Origin: Bacteroidales bacterium
Lineage (GTDB): Bacteria > Bacteroidota > Bacteroidia > Bacteroidales > UBA932
DNA: 35,755 bases
Direction of reading: 5' to 3'
Assembly: GCA_017554335.1 (NCBI GenBank)
Contig: JAFZIO010000027.1
Location: 1-35,755 of the forward strand
In this document: one piece after another, positions 1 through 8,084 of the stretch
Layout: each line of letters opens with the position of its first letter
Position numbering within the stretch: position 1 is the stretch's first letter
Notes under the pieces: model-generated
Seen by the model: the letters and a program-made list of their open reading frames with translations, nothing else
Told to the model about the DNA's origin: nothing
Database searches by the model: none
Made by a program: the position numbers and the translations under genes

Positions 1-12
1 TGCTCATATTTA

Positions 13-20
13 CAAATATA
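13..20 (-). promoter_or_regulatory. Bacteroidota -7 element firing leftward out of the window
   Basis: On the minus strand this reads TATATTTG, an exact match to TAnnTTTG. It faces away from the M28 peptidase gene and so probably serves a gene left of the window. It overlaps a small inverted repeat (ATATTT-AC-AAATAT, 6-19). No clear -33 element is visible. Confidence 0.45.
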
Positions 21-42
21 CGCATTAATTGGCGTTTTTGTG

Positions 43-50
43 TACATTTG
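43..50 (+). promoter_or_regulatory. Bacteroidota -7 element of the M28 peptidase gene
   Basis: TACATTTG matches TAnnTTTG exactly and lies 23 bp before the ATG at 74, implying a leader of about 15-20 nt. No good TTTG is found about 20 bp upstream, so only the -7 half is supported. Confidence 0.55.
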
Positions 51-73
51 CAAGGATTTAAACTACTACGCTT

Positions 74-1327
74 ATGAAAAGAGTATTGATTATCCTTCTG
101 GCTCTGGCTGCAGTTCAGTTGCAGGCGCAGGACATGGCCCACTACAAAAGAGTGGTAAAAGAGCTCAGCTCGGCCAAATACCAGGGACGCGGATATGCCC
201 GCGGCGGTGCCAACAAGGCCGGTTATTACCTTGAGAAAGAGTTCCGCAAGGCAGGTGTTGATGAAGTTACCCTCCAGCCTTTTACCATCGATATTAATAC
301 TTTCAACGGGAAGATGGACATGTGGGCCGACGGCAAGAAGCTTAGAGCCGGCGTAGATTTTTCCATGCGCGAGTATTCTCCGGGAGTACACGGCGTATTT
401 CCGGTATATCATGTGGATACCTTGAATTTCGATGCCGCAAGGCTGTACGAAGACTTGGCCAGGCCGGAATATGCGAATTGTCTGGTATGCTGCGACTTCT
501 GGTTCTCCTATAAGCGCCGGGAGGCATTCGGGCCCCTGCAGAAAGCCGGCGGAAGCACAAATGCCGGTCTCCTTCAGACCTGGACATCGCCCATCAAATT
601 CTATAAAGCATACGGCCACAGGGTGGTGGAGAAACCCATAGTATGGGTAACCCCCGAGGCGATAAGGGGCGTCAAGTCTGTGCGGCTCGATGTAGACAAC
701 GAGTTTATGAAAGATTGTGAAATCTTTAACGTCATTGCCAAGGTTGAAGGGGAGAGTCACGACAGCTGCTATGTATTCACGGCGCATTATGACCATTTGG
801 GCAACCTGGGCAGAAATATTTATTATGCAGGCGCGAACGACAATGCTTCAGGTACGGCGGCTATAGTTACCCTGGCAGCGTATTATGCCAAGCATAAGCC
901 TCAGTACGACATGTACTTTATTGCCTTTTCCGGTGAGGATGCGAATCTGCGGGGCTCAGAGTACTATGCTGAACATCCTTCAGCGCCGCTGGAACAAATC
1001 AAGTATCTGTTCAATCTTGACATGATAGGGGACAACAACCCCGTGCAATATTGCGAAGTCAGCGACCCGGGTATGAGAGGCTACGGGCTGTTCGAACAAA
1101 TAAACGCCGAAAAACACTATTTCAAGGCCCTTAACCGCGGTGAACTGGCGGGAAACAGCGACCACTATCCGTTTGCTCAGCGCGGCGTTCCCTGCATATT
1201 CCTGGAGAATCAGGAAGGGGATGCGTTCCCGTACTATCACACCATTTTCGACACATGGAAGAACGCAGTGTTCGACAGTTACGAGCCCGTATTCAAACTG
1301 GTAACAGATTTTGTCGGGCGTTATTGA
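74..1327 (+). CDS. Secreted M28-family zinc peptidase
   Basis: Metallo-aminopeptidase-like enzyme expected to act outside the cytoplasm on peptides. Residues 1-20 form a signal peptide (Lys-Arg, hydrophobic core, AQAQ-type end). The M28 metal site can be read in order: H238 and D240 in HYDHLG, bridging D256 in GANDNASG, E288-D289 in SGEDANLRGS, D316 in NLDMIGD, and H364 in NSDHYPF. At 417 residues it is a single peptidase domain with an N-terminal extension, as is common in Bacteroidota M28 proteins. One oddity: the usual Glu-Glu pair is Glu-Asp, so the second zinc ligand is shortened by one carbon. The ATG at 74 is chosen because it starts the signal peptide. The gene converges on the next one, overlapping by 7 bp. 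The substrate is unknown. Confidence 0.9.
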   Translation: MKRVLIILLALAAVQLQAQDMAHYKRVVKELSSAKYQGRGYARGGANKAGYYLEKEFRKAGVDEVTLQPFTIDINTFNGKMDMWADGKKLRAGVDFSMREYSPGVHGVFPVYHVDTLNFDAARLYEDLARPEYANCLVCCDFWFSYKRREAFGPLQKAGGSTNAGLLQTWTSPIKFYKAYGHRVVEKPIVWVTPEAIRGVKSVRLDVDNEFMKDCEIFNVIAKVEGESHDSCYVFTAHYDHLGNLGRNIYYAGANDNASGTAAIVTLAAYYAKHKPQYDMYFIAFSGEDANLRGSEYYAEHPSAPLEQIKYLFNLDMIGDNNPVQYCEVSDPGMRGYGLFEQINAEKHYFKALNRGELAGNSDHYPFAQRGVPCIFLENQEGDAFPYYHTIFDTWKNAVFDSYEPVFKLVTDFVGRY

Positions 1328-2487
1328 CGCAGACAGTCGATGTGCGCCACCGGCGCTTCCATGATGTTCCATGAGAGCACGGCGCCGTCGAATCCATGGC
1401 CCATCACTGCCTTTAATGATTCAATGACATACTCCGGGGAGGTGGGAACAACGCCTTCCCGGTAGTTTATTTCTATGCCGGGGAATTTGGCGCAGGAATA
1501 GGGCTCCATAGCTTCCAGCTGGGAATTCAGGAAGTCCAGGTCCATCTTGAATTCCGGGTATCCTGATGCTGAAGGGACAGCGGCCTTAAGCAGATCGTAT
1601 TCGAATCCCATTCCCGCGGGAGCGAAGGTCCGGCGGTACAACATAGGCTTGATGAAATCGGCGTGTGCCGAAAGGATTTCGTAATCCTGCCCCACGAAAG
1701 GCGCCATGAACGGAGCGTAGAGGTCCATCCCTACTTCCAGCCCGCGGCTGTGAAGTTCGTCAGCAACAGCTGCCACAGATTCACTTACGATACGGCCTTT
1801 TATCTTGAAATAGGCTTGTGCCATGGGATTCTCGAAACGGAAGCCCCCGGCGGGGGTATATCCGGCCACGTTGAAAAAGGCATCGCCGCATGATTCGAAT
1901 ACCTCCTTTACGGCTTCAAGGTCGATGCCCTCTGCGGCAAAACGCTCCCGGCAGAGCGGGCACCCGCAGTTGAGCACTCCGCCCACGCCGCTGACAAACG
2001 ACTGGGTGCGTATGCGGTCCAGGAACACTCCGTCGAATCCGCAGTCGCTGAAGTAACAGTCGTAAATGGCCACCACATTGGCGGCATTCTGCGGGTCGGA
2101 CGGGCAGTTGAAGCGGAAGCCTTCGCCTGCTGCTAGGTCGTAATTGGCCGGAATGCGGCCCCATAAATCGACGGCGGGGGAGTTGTCGCACATTTCTTCA
2201 GTCTCAGCAAATACGGGCAGCCACAGCAGCATCTTGATGTCTTTGGAATGAAGGTATGTACCGACCTGCCTGTAGATGTCCTTGTCAAGGCTCCAGCCGA
2301 TAATAACTTTTTTCACGGGAATCAGGGCGCTTACGGTATCCAGACGGCCTATTATCTGCTCCGCAGTATAGTCCGGGGTGTTCCAGCCACCGAGTGATAC
2401 TTGTACTATATATGCCGGTTCTGACGGCTTCTGTCTGCAGGCCGCAAAGGCGAGCAAAGCGATGATGAAATCTGCTATTTTCTTCAT
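1321..2487 (-). CDS. TIM-barrel glycoside hydrolase-like lipoprotein
   Basis: Predicted lipid-anchored protein of 388 residues. Residues 1-16 are hydrophobic and end at C17 (AFAAC), an acceptable lipobox despite Phe at -3. The remainder looks like a (beta/alpha)8 barrel related to the GH18/GHL-type putative glycosidases: WSLDKD and KMLLWLPVF on early strands, then GFDGVFLDRIR with an acidic residue (D157) at a strand end. A CGCPLCRERF segment (C174, C176, C179) follows; this 'cysteine then Arg-Phe' patch recurs in barrel proteins annotated as hypothetical glycosidases. The frame stays open upstream to 2565, but only the ATG at 2487 gives a signal sequence. Carbohydrate hydrolysis is inferred from the fold; I cannot name the catalytic pair or substrate. 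Confidence 0.7.
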   Translation of the reverse strand: MKKIADFIIALLAFAACRQKPSEPAYIVQVSLGGWNTPDYTAEQIIGRLDTVSALIPVKKVIIGWSLDKDIYRQVGTYLHSKDIKMLLWLPVFAETEEMCDNSPAVDLWGRIPANYDLAAGEGFRFNCPSDPQNAANVVAIYDCYFSDCGFDGVFLDRIRTQSFVSGVGGVLNCGCPLCRERFAAEGIDLEAVKEVFESCGDAFFNVAGYTPAGGFRFENPMAQAYFKIKGRIVSESVAAVADELHSRGLEVGMDLYAPFMAPFVGQDYEILSAHADFIKPMLYRRTFAPAGMGFEYDLLKAAVPSASGYPEFKMDLDFLNSQLEAMEPYSCAKFPGIEINYREGVVPTSPEYVIESLKAVMGHGFDGAVLSWNIMEAPVAHIDCLRQ

Positions 2488-2527
2488 GGTAATGCAAAGA
2501 AACGAAAAATATATACGCGTTTTTACA

Positions 2528-2545
2528 TTTTTGACTCTTTTTGAC
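2528..2545. repeat. Direct repeat TTTTTGAC x2 at 10-bp period
   Basis: TTTTTGAC occurs at 2528-2535 and again at 2538-2545, exactly one helical turn apart, in the roughly 135-bp divergent gap between two lipoprotein genes. It could be a tandem regulator half-site or simply AT-rich sequence. The rest of the gap (2488-2622) holds only the -7 element noted at 2590. Confidence 0.35.
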
Positions 2546-2589
2546 AGAAAATAATCCAAAACCATACATGGATTCCGGATTATACGACT

Positions 2590-2597
2590 TACCTTTG
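2590..2597 (+). promoter_or_regulatory. Bacteroidota -7 element of the small lipoprotein gene
   Basis: TACCTTTG is an exact TAnnTTTG match 25 bp before the ATG at 2623. No clear -33 element is seen. Confidence 0.5.
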
Positions 2598-2622
2598 CAC
2601 AAGTTAGAAAGTAGCGTCTTTA

Positions 2623-2979
2623 ATGATTAAGCAAGCCATCCTTTTTTTAGTCTCAGTCTTTGTACTGACCGGTTGTATCGTTAGTAAAGGTGCAAATATG
2701 CACTTCATGTTGAACGGGGAAGAATACTGTCTGCGCACTGCCGTAAATGACACCCTTGATGTGCATATGACCCTTACTGAGGACGATACTCAGATATGCG
2801 TCCTGGATCCGGCTAAGTACGGCAATATTTCCGTCAACGGCGTTCACCTGCACAACGGCGAGGCCAGTATTCCTGCCGGAAAGATTTCCCCGGACCAGTG
2901 CCTTACCCTTTGCTGGGGTGTCGGCATGAAAAAGGATACGGTATATCTGCGCACTCTTCCTCAGCCTCAAATAGATTAA
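2623..2979 (+). CDS. Small lipoprotein of unknown function
   Basis: I do not recognise this 118-residue protein. It begins with a convincing lipoprotein signal: basic start, hydrophobic stretch VSVFVLTG, and C18 in an LTGC lipobox, followed by a short polar linker. The mature part of about 100 residues alternates hydrophobic and polar residues in a way that suggests one small beta-sandwich; it has no catalytic motif. It has its own -7 element and stands alone. The downstream gene starts 47 bp later from a separate promoter. A structural or binding role at the membrane surface is plausible, but nothing in the sequence shows it. Confidence 0.65.
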   Translation: MIKQAILFLVSVFVLTGCIVSKGANMHFMLNGEEYCLRTAVNDTLDVHMTLTEDDTQICVLDPAKYGNISVNGVHLHNGEASIPAGKISPDQCLTLCWGVGMKKDTVYLRTLPQPQID

Positions 2980-2983
2980 TTTC

Positions 2984-3015
2984 TTTGCTGCTCTCTGAAT
3001 TGTTTCTTAATTTTG
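2984..3015 (+). promoter_or_regulatory. Complete Bacteroidota promoter (-33 TTTG / -7 TAATTTTG)
   Basis: TTTG at 2984-2987 and TAATTTTG at 3008-3015 are separated by exactly 20 bp, matching the Bacteroidota consensus in both elements. This is the best full promoter in the window. The expected start site near 3020-3022 leaves only about 5-7 nt before the ATG at 3027, so the message would be nearly leaderless. Confidence 0.75.
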
Positions 3016-3025
3016 CAATTCAGAG
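2993..3025. repeat. Perfect 10-bp inverted repeat enclosing the -7 element
   Basis: CTCTGAATTG (2993-3002) and CAATTCAGAG (3016-3025) are exact reverse complements separated by 13 nt. The spacer (3003-3015) holds the whole -7 element, and the right arm ends 1 bp before the ATG at 3027. No T-run follows, so it is a poor terminator for the gene ending at 2979. It reads better as an operator or as a hairpin near the message start. Confidence 0.65.
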
Positions 3026-3026
3026 T

Positions 3027-3536
3027 ATGAGTGATTATTTAAACGATCTGACCGATTATCTGCTCAAGGCGGCAATAGGCAGCGGTTATCTTAAAGGGGC
3101 GTTGTTGTCTTCCCCTGATATAGATGAAGCCTGGATGAATTATGCTGCCTCATTTTACGCAGACGCAGTACACAACTTCAACGAGTATCCCGAATTCTGC
3201 CTTGCCTGCGCAGGCTATCTGGGCATGGCTGTAGCCCATTTGTGGGACAAGAACTGGGAGCAGTATAAAGACGCTCCTTATTCCTTCTTCCAGGGGCCCA
3301 GGGGCTTCGACGATATGGACGACCATATCACCGGGAACATCCTCAGGGAATCAGATAAAAGCGTTGCCGCCATGGAAAGCTGCTCGGTAGCTGCCTGCCA
3401 TTTTTTGTACAAGTCCGGAGCCGAACCCGGCACGGCAGAGGCTTATAAACTCTTTCTTAAAACCATGGAGGTCATGTACCGCATAGGAGCCGCCATCGAG
3501 CTCTGCAGGCTCGGTTACAAATTCGAAAAGATATAA
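3027..3536 (+). CDS. Conserved-looking soluble protein of unknown function (169 aa)
   Basis: Not recognised with certainty. The protein is short, acidic, predicted mostly helical, and has no signal peptide or membrane segment, so it should be cytoplasmic. It is rich in Trp, Tyr and Cys (for example AHLWDKNWEQY, QGPRGFDDMDDHI), suggesting a well-packed domain. The open frame extends upstream to 2898, but that part overlaps the previous gene and the promoter; the ATG at 3027 follows a full promoter, so it is the start. Its stop codon sits in the A-tract of the GAPDH terminator. I recall similar short proteins as hypotheticals in other Bacteroidales but cannot name a family. Confidence 0.7.
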   Translation: MSDYLNDLTDYLLKAAIGSGYLKGALLSSPDIDEAWMNYAASFYADAVHNFNEYPEFCLACAGYLGMAVAHLWDKNWEQYKDAPYSFFQGPRGFDDMDDHITGNILRESDKSVAAMESCSVAACHFLYKSGAEPGTAEAYKLFLKTMEVMYRIGAAIELCRLGYKFEKI

Positions 3537-3561
3537 AAAAAGGCTGCCCGAAAGCAGCCTT
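3535..3561 (-). terminator. Intrinsic terminator of the GAPDH gene
   Basis: AAGGCTGC (3540-3547) and GCAGCCTT (3554-3561) form a perfect 8-bp stem with loop CCGAAA. Reading on the minus strand, the stem is followed by T residues (complement of the A-run 3535-3541). It lies 23 bp past the GAPDH stop. The run overlaps the stop codon of the opposing gene (3534-3536). Confidence 0.8.
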
Positions 3562-3583
3562 AATTCATACTTGGAAGCGACAA

Positions 3584-4618
<1,035 letters not shown>

Positions 4619-4631
4619 CTAATTGGCGGCG

Positions 4632-4661
4632 CAAATTTATCAAAAATTTACTAGAAATCAA
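4632..4661 (-). promoter_or_regulatory. Promoter of gapA (-7 TAAATTTG, -33 TTG)
   Basis: Minus strand: TAAATTTG at 4639-4632 with TTG at 4661-4659, spacing 19 bp. The leader to the ATG at 4582 would be about 45 nt, the longest in the window. The -33 element nearly touches the surE -7 element. Confidence 0.65.
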
Positions 4662-4662
4662 T

Positions 4663-4670
4663 TATATTTG
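4663..4670 (+). promoter_or_regulatory. Bacteroidota -7 element of surE-lpxB
   Basis: TATATTTG is an exact TAnnTTTG match 14 bp before the surE ATG. It lies 23 bp from the opposed gapA -7 element, so the two promoters share the same short DNA segment. No clear -33 element is seen on this strand. Confidence 0.55.
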
Positions 4671-4684
4671 CAATAAAAAATTAC

Positions 4685-5512
4685 ATGAAAATATTAGTAA
4701 CCAACGACGATGGATATCAGTCACGCGGACTCCGTTGCCTCGTACGTGCGCTGAAGCCTTTCGGAGACCTTACAATAGTGGCTCCCAAATCCGCCCAGAG
4801 CGGCATGTCAATGGCCGTCACCATGGGTTTCAAGCCCATCGCCGTCAGGAATATCCAGACGCTTCCCGGTGAAGACTGGTGGTACCTTGACGGTACGCCC
4901 GCAAGCTGCGTCAAGTTCGGTCTGGACAACGTAATGTACCCTGCACGCCCGGACCTTGTGGTTTCCGGCATCAATCACGGTAACAATGCTGCAACCGCAA
5001 CCCTATATTCCGGCACCATAGGAGCCGTCAAAGAGGGCACGCTCAACGGTATACACTCAATAGGCGTGAGTCTTGACTCGTTCGCGGAAGACGCCGATTT
5101 TTCGGCCATCGAGCAGATGCTCCCGGAAATCCTGAACAAGCTCCTGCCCAATTTCAACCCCCGCAAAGGCTCTTTCTATAACATCAATTTCCCCGACCTG
5201 CCCGCGGACAAAATCAAAGGCATAGTGCCGGCACGTGTAGGATATGCCCACTGGGAGAGGGAATACATGCCGTACGTACCCGAGTTCCTTGAAGCCAGGG
5301 GTCTCAGCCAGTCTTTCGCCGCCAGGGCCTACGCCGACACCAAGCAGCCGGACGAAACGCTGTACGTCATGGCAGGCGACTTCGTTAGCGACGACGACAA
5401 CCCTGCCGACGCCGACCACCTGCTGATGGCACAAGGCTACGTTACCATTACCCCTGAGAACATCTATGGCACCGACGTAGATGAGCTCAAACGCCTATGC
5501 GATATTATCTGA
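4685..5512 (+). CDS. surE: 5'/3'-nucleotidase SurE
   Basis: Metal-dependent phosphatase removing phosphate from nucleoside monophosphates, in the cytoplasm. All active-site residues known for the family are visible: D8-D9 in LVTNDDGYQS, S39 in SAQSGMSM, and N97 in SGINHGNNA. The TATLYSGTIGAVKEG stretch is also typical. The 275 residues are within the usual range. The ATG at 4685 follows the -7 element by 14 bp and begins the conserved MKILVTNDDG. The 3' end overlaps lpxB by 16 bp, so the two are very probably translationally coupled. Confidence 0.97.
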   Translation: MKILVTNDDGYQSRGLRCLVRALKPFGDLTIVAPKSAQSGMSMAVTMGFKPIAVRNIQTLPGEDWWYLDGTPASCVKFGLDNVMYPARPDLVVSGINHGNNAATATLYSGTIGAVKEGTLNGIHSIGVSLDSFAEDADFSAIEQMLPEILNKLLPNFNPRKGSFYNINFPDLPADKIKGIVPARVGYAHWEREYMPYVPEFLEARGLSQSFAARAYADTKQPDETLYVMAGDFVSDDDNPADADHLLMAQGYVTITPENIYGTDVDELKRLCDII

Positions 5513-6600
5513 TAGCAGGCGAAGCCTCCGGAGACCTGCACGGCAGCAATCTGCTTAAGGGCCTCAAGGCGGAAGATCCGGAGCCGGAATTCCGCTTCTG
5601 GGGAGGCGACCTGATGTCGGAAGCGGCAGGAGGCGTTGCGCCCGTGGTCCATTATAAGGAAGGCGCCGTTATGGGCATAGCGGAAGTGCTTGCCAAGGCG
5701 GGCCGGCTGAAACGCAACCTGGAATACTGCAAGCAGGATATCGCCGCATGGCAACCCGACGTCGTAATTCTTATCGACTATCCCGGATTCAACCTCAAGA
5801 TCGCCCGTTTCTGCCACGAAAGGGGACTCAAGGTGTTCTACTACATAGCCCCGAAGACTTGGGCCTCCCGTTCCAGCAGGAACCGCAAGATCAAGGCTTG
5901 GGTAGACAAGCTGTTCGTGGTATTCCCCTTCGAGGTGCCGTATTTCTCCGGGCAGGGCATACCTTTCGTTTACAAGGGAAATCCGCTGTTGGATGCGGTA
6001 GACGGCCACGAATACCGCCGTCCCTGCGGGGAGCCTTATCTGGCGGTGCTGCCCGGCTCCCGCAAGGCTGAGATCAGCCGCATGATGCCTATATGCATGG
6101 ATGTGGCTGACAAACTGGGAGTGAAGGTGCTGGTGGCCGGAGCGCCGTCTGCCGACACCGGCGAGTATGCTCCCTATATCGGCGGCCGCTCAAACGTAGA
6201 CGTGCTCTTCGGCCGCACCTATGATATACTGAAATACGCTGATGCGGCGATAGTCAATTCCGGCACCGCATCGCTCGAGGCGGCCCTTATCGGAACGCCC
6301 CAGGTGGTATGCTGGAGCAGCAGTGCGCTAACTTTTTTCGTCGCAGACAAGATTTTTGGTGTGCGTCGTCGAATAAAATTTGTATCTTTGGGAAACTTGT
6401 GCCTCGGCAGACAGGTGTGCCGCGAACTAATACAGGGGGATTTCAACGTCCCTGCAGTTTGTGAAGAGGTTCGCCGGCTGCTGGGCGACGAAGACTACCG
6501 CAACAAGATGAAGGCCGGCTATGCCCTCATACGTGAATCCCTTGGCGGAAGCGGGGCGTCCCGTTCCATAGCCAGGGCAATGATTGAAGAACTAAAATAA
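5497..6600 (+). CDS. lpxB: Lipid-A-disaccharide synthase
   Basis: GT19 glycosyltransferase joining UDP-2,3-diacylglucosamine to lipid X to give the lipid A disaccharide, at the inner face of the inner membrane. It shows the family start YYLIAGEASGDLHGSN (residues 3-18), VVILIDYPGFNLKIARF, the PKTWASRSSR motif, and NSGTASLEAALIGTP in the C-terminal Rossmann half. Its 367 residues are the expected length. The start lies inside surE, in a 16-bp overlap. Near 6330-6400 the sequence turns locally AT-rich (conserved region IKFVSLGNL) and contains a chance or real -7 match. The presence of lpxB implies a lipid A-bearing outer membrane. Confidence 0.97.
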   Translation: MRYYLIAGEASGDLHGSNLLKGLKAEDPEPEFRFWGGDLMSEAAGGVAPVVHYKEGAVMGIAEVLAKAGRLKRNLEYCKQDIAAWQPDVVILIDYPGFNLKIARFCHERGLKVFYYIAPKTWASRSSRNRKIKAWVDKLFVVFPFEVPYFSGQGIPFVYKGNPLLDAVDGHEYRRPCGEPYLAVLPGSRKAEISRMMPICMDVADKLGVKVLVAGAPSADTGEYAPYIGGRSNVDVLFGRTYDILKYADAAIVNSGTASLEAALIGTPQVVCWSSSALTFFVADKIFGVRRRIKFVSLGNLCLGRQVCRELIQGDFNVPAVCEEVRRLLGDEDYRNKMKAGYALIRESLGGSGASRSIARAMIEELK

Positions 6601-6607
6601 TAACGAT

Positions 6608-7384
6608 ATGAAAAGACTGCTAATCATCTGTTTATCTGTTCTGTCCCTGAGCAGCTGCTCCATCCTTTCCCAGATTCACTGGAATCCTGAAGGACTGGCC
6701 TCGGCTGCAGGAAAGACCATAACTGCCGCCAGCATAACCGACGAGCAGATTGTTGCCCTTTGCCAGCAGACCGTAGTCTCCCTGGACGGCCAGAACACCC
6801 TTGCCGGCAGCAGTTACCAGAACCGTCTTGCACGCCTTCTGAAAGGGGTGGACGAGATTGACGGCAGGCCTGTGAATTACAAGGTATACAAGACTGACGA
6901 GATTAACGCATTTGCCTGCGGCGACGGATCCATCAGGGTGTATTCCGGCCTAATGGACGTAATGGATGATTCGGAGCTTGTCGCCATCATCGGCCATGAG
7001 CTCGGCCATGTGACTCACCAGGACACAAAAAAGGCCCTCAAGAACGCCTACATCGCATCTGCAGCCCGTGACGTCGTGGGTTCAGCCGGTTCTTACGGTG
7101 CGTTGATAGCCACGCTTCTCGGAGACATGGGCGAGGCACTGGTAACAGCACAGTTCTCACAGGCCCAGGAATACAAGGCAGACCAGCACGGATTCGAGTT
7201 CGCTATCCAGAGGGGATACAGCCCGCACAGCATGGAGAATGCATTAAATAAACTGCTCGCCCTTTCGGGGAGCAGTTCAACCAGCATGGTGGCCCATATG
7301 TTCGCTTCTCATCCTCAGACCGAGAAACGCGTTGAGAAGATGAAGGCGGCGGCCGAAGTATACGAAGCTAAATCTTCGCGATAG
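6608..7384 (+). CDS. M48-family zinc metalloprotease lipoprotein
   Basis: Predicted periplasmic, lipid-anchored protease of the M48 family (BepA/LoiP-like), which elsewhere degrades misassembled outer-membrane proteins. The lipobox is LSSC with C17. The zinc site is HELGH (H130, E131, H134) within IIGHELGHVTHQD, and the third ligand is probably E188 in QEYKADQHG. The catalytic domain fills the 258 residues, with no TPR tail as in BepA, so it resembles the short LoiP type. It follows lpxB by 7 bp and is probably in the same transcript, which fits an envelope-maintenance role. It converges on pssA with a 17-bp overlap. Confidence 0.93.
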   Translation: MKRLLIICLSVLSLSSCSILSQIHWNPEGLASAAGKTITAASITDEQIVALCQQTVVSLDGQNTLAGSSYQNRLARLLKGVDEIDGRPVNYKVYKTDEINAFACGDGSIRVYSGLMDVMDDSELVAIIGHELGHVTHQDTKKALKNAYIASAARDVVGSAGSYGALIATLLGDMGEALVTAQFSQAQEYKADQHGFEFAIQRGYSPHSMENALNKLLALSGSSSTSMVAHMFASHPQTEKRVEKMKAAAEVYEAKSSR

Positions 7385-8081
7385 CGTAAACCAGATTCTT
7401 CAGCACGTAGGCGGTCAGACTGAGCAGAACGATCAGGGACCAGTCCAAACGGCAGAAAACAACTACCAGGATGGCGGCAAGCACCACAAATGCGAACGCC
7501 ATCCTTTTGTTTTTCAGCACCTGCGGATCGTCCGCATGGAACTTGAAGGAGAACATGGGGATGGAACTCACAAGCAGGAAGGACAGTACGATGCTCAGTA
7601 CGGGTATGAATACCGGTCCGGCGCACCAGGTTGCCAGGAATGAGCCCGGCTCGGCTGCTACAAAGTAGCAAAGGGAGCCGACTGTCAGCGCACAAGCGGG
7701 TGTGGGCAGGCCCAGGAATCCGGAAGTCTGGCGCTGGTCTACATTGAATTTTGCCAGTCTCAGGCCGCTGCAAAGCGCGATAACAAGGGGAACCCAGCAT
7801 ACCCAGCTCTCCCCGAACATGCATGTCCTGGAGCAGTTGAAGAGCATGACGGACGGCAGCACGCCGAAAGAAACCATATCGCTCAAGGAGTCCAGTTCCT
7901 TGCCCATGTCTGAGTAGGCATCCAGAAGGCGGGCAGCAGCGCCGTCCATAAAATCGGCGGCGGAAGCGGCCAGCATCAGGAAGAAAGCTATGTCCGGGCG
8001 TCCTTTGAATGCAAAAACAACCCCGATGATCCCGCAAAGGAGATTCATCGAGGTTATCATATCAGGTACGTATTTCTTCAT
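7368..8081 (-). CDS. pssA: CDP-diacylglycerol-serine O-phosphatidyltransferase
   Basis: Inner-membrane enzyme making phosphatidylserine, the precursor of phosphatidylethanolamine, from CDP-diacylglycerol and serine. The CDP-alcohol phosphotransferase signature DG-x2-AR-x8-G-x3-D-x3-D is intact around residues 45-70 (DFMDGAAARLLDAYSDMG followed by KELDSLSD). The remainder holds about six to seven hydrophobic segments. The N-terminal IPDMITSMNLLCGI-like start is typical of PssA rather than PgsA. It lies 3 bp after the C1 peptidase gene and is probably co-transcribed with it. The final 17 bp overlap the convergent M48 gene. Confidence 0.94.
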   Translation of the reverse strand: MKKYVPDMITSMNLLCGIIGVVFAFKGRPDIAFFLMLAASAADFMDGAAARLLDAYSDMGKELDSLSDMVSFGVLPSVMLFNCSRTCMFGESWVCWVPLVIALCSGLRLAKFNVDQRQTSGFLGLPTPACALTVGSLCYFVAAEPGSFLATWCAGPVFIPVLSIVLSFLLVSSIPMFSFKFHADDPQVLKNKRMAFAFVVLAAILVVVFCRLDWSLIVLLSLTAYVLKNLVYAIAKI

Positions 8082-8084
8082 AAA

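Noticed and set aside
2488-2565. N-terminal extension of the glycosidase-like lipoprotein
   Set aside because: The added residues would bury the signal sequence; the ATG at 2487 gives a proper lipoprotein leader.
2898-3026. Upstream extension of the 169-residue protein
   Set aside because: It overlaps the preceding lipoprotein gene in another frame and crosses the promoter and palindrome.
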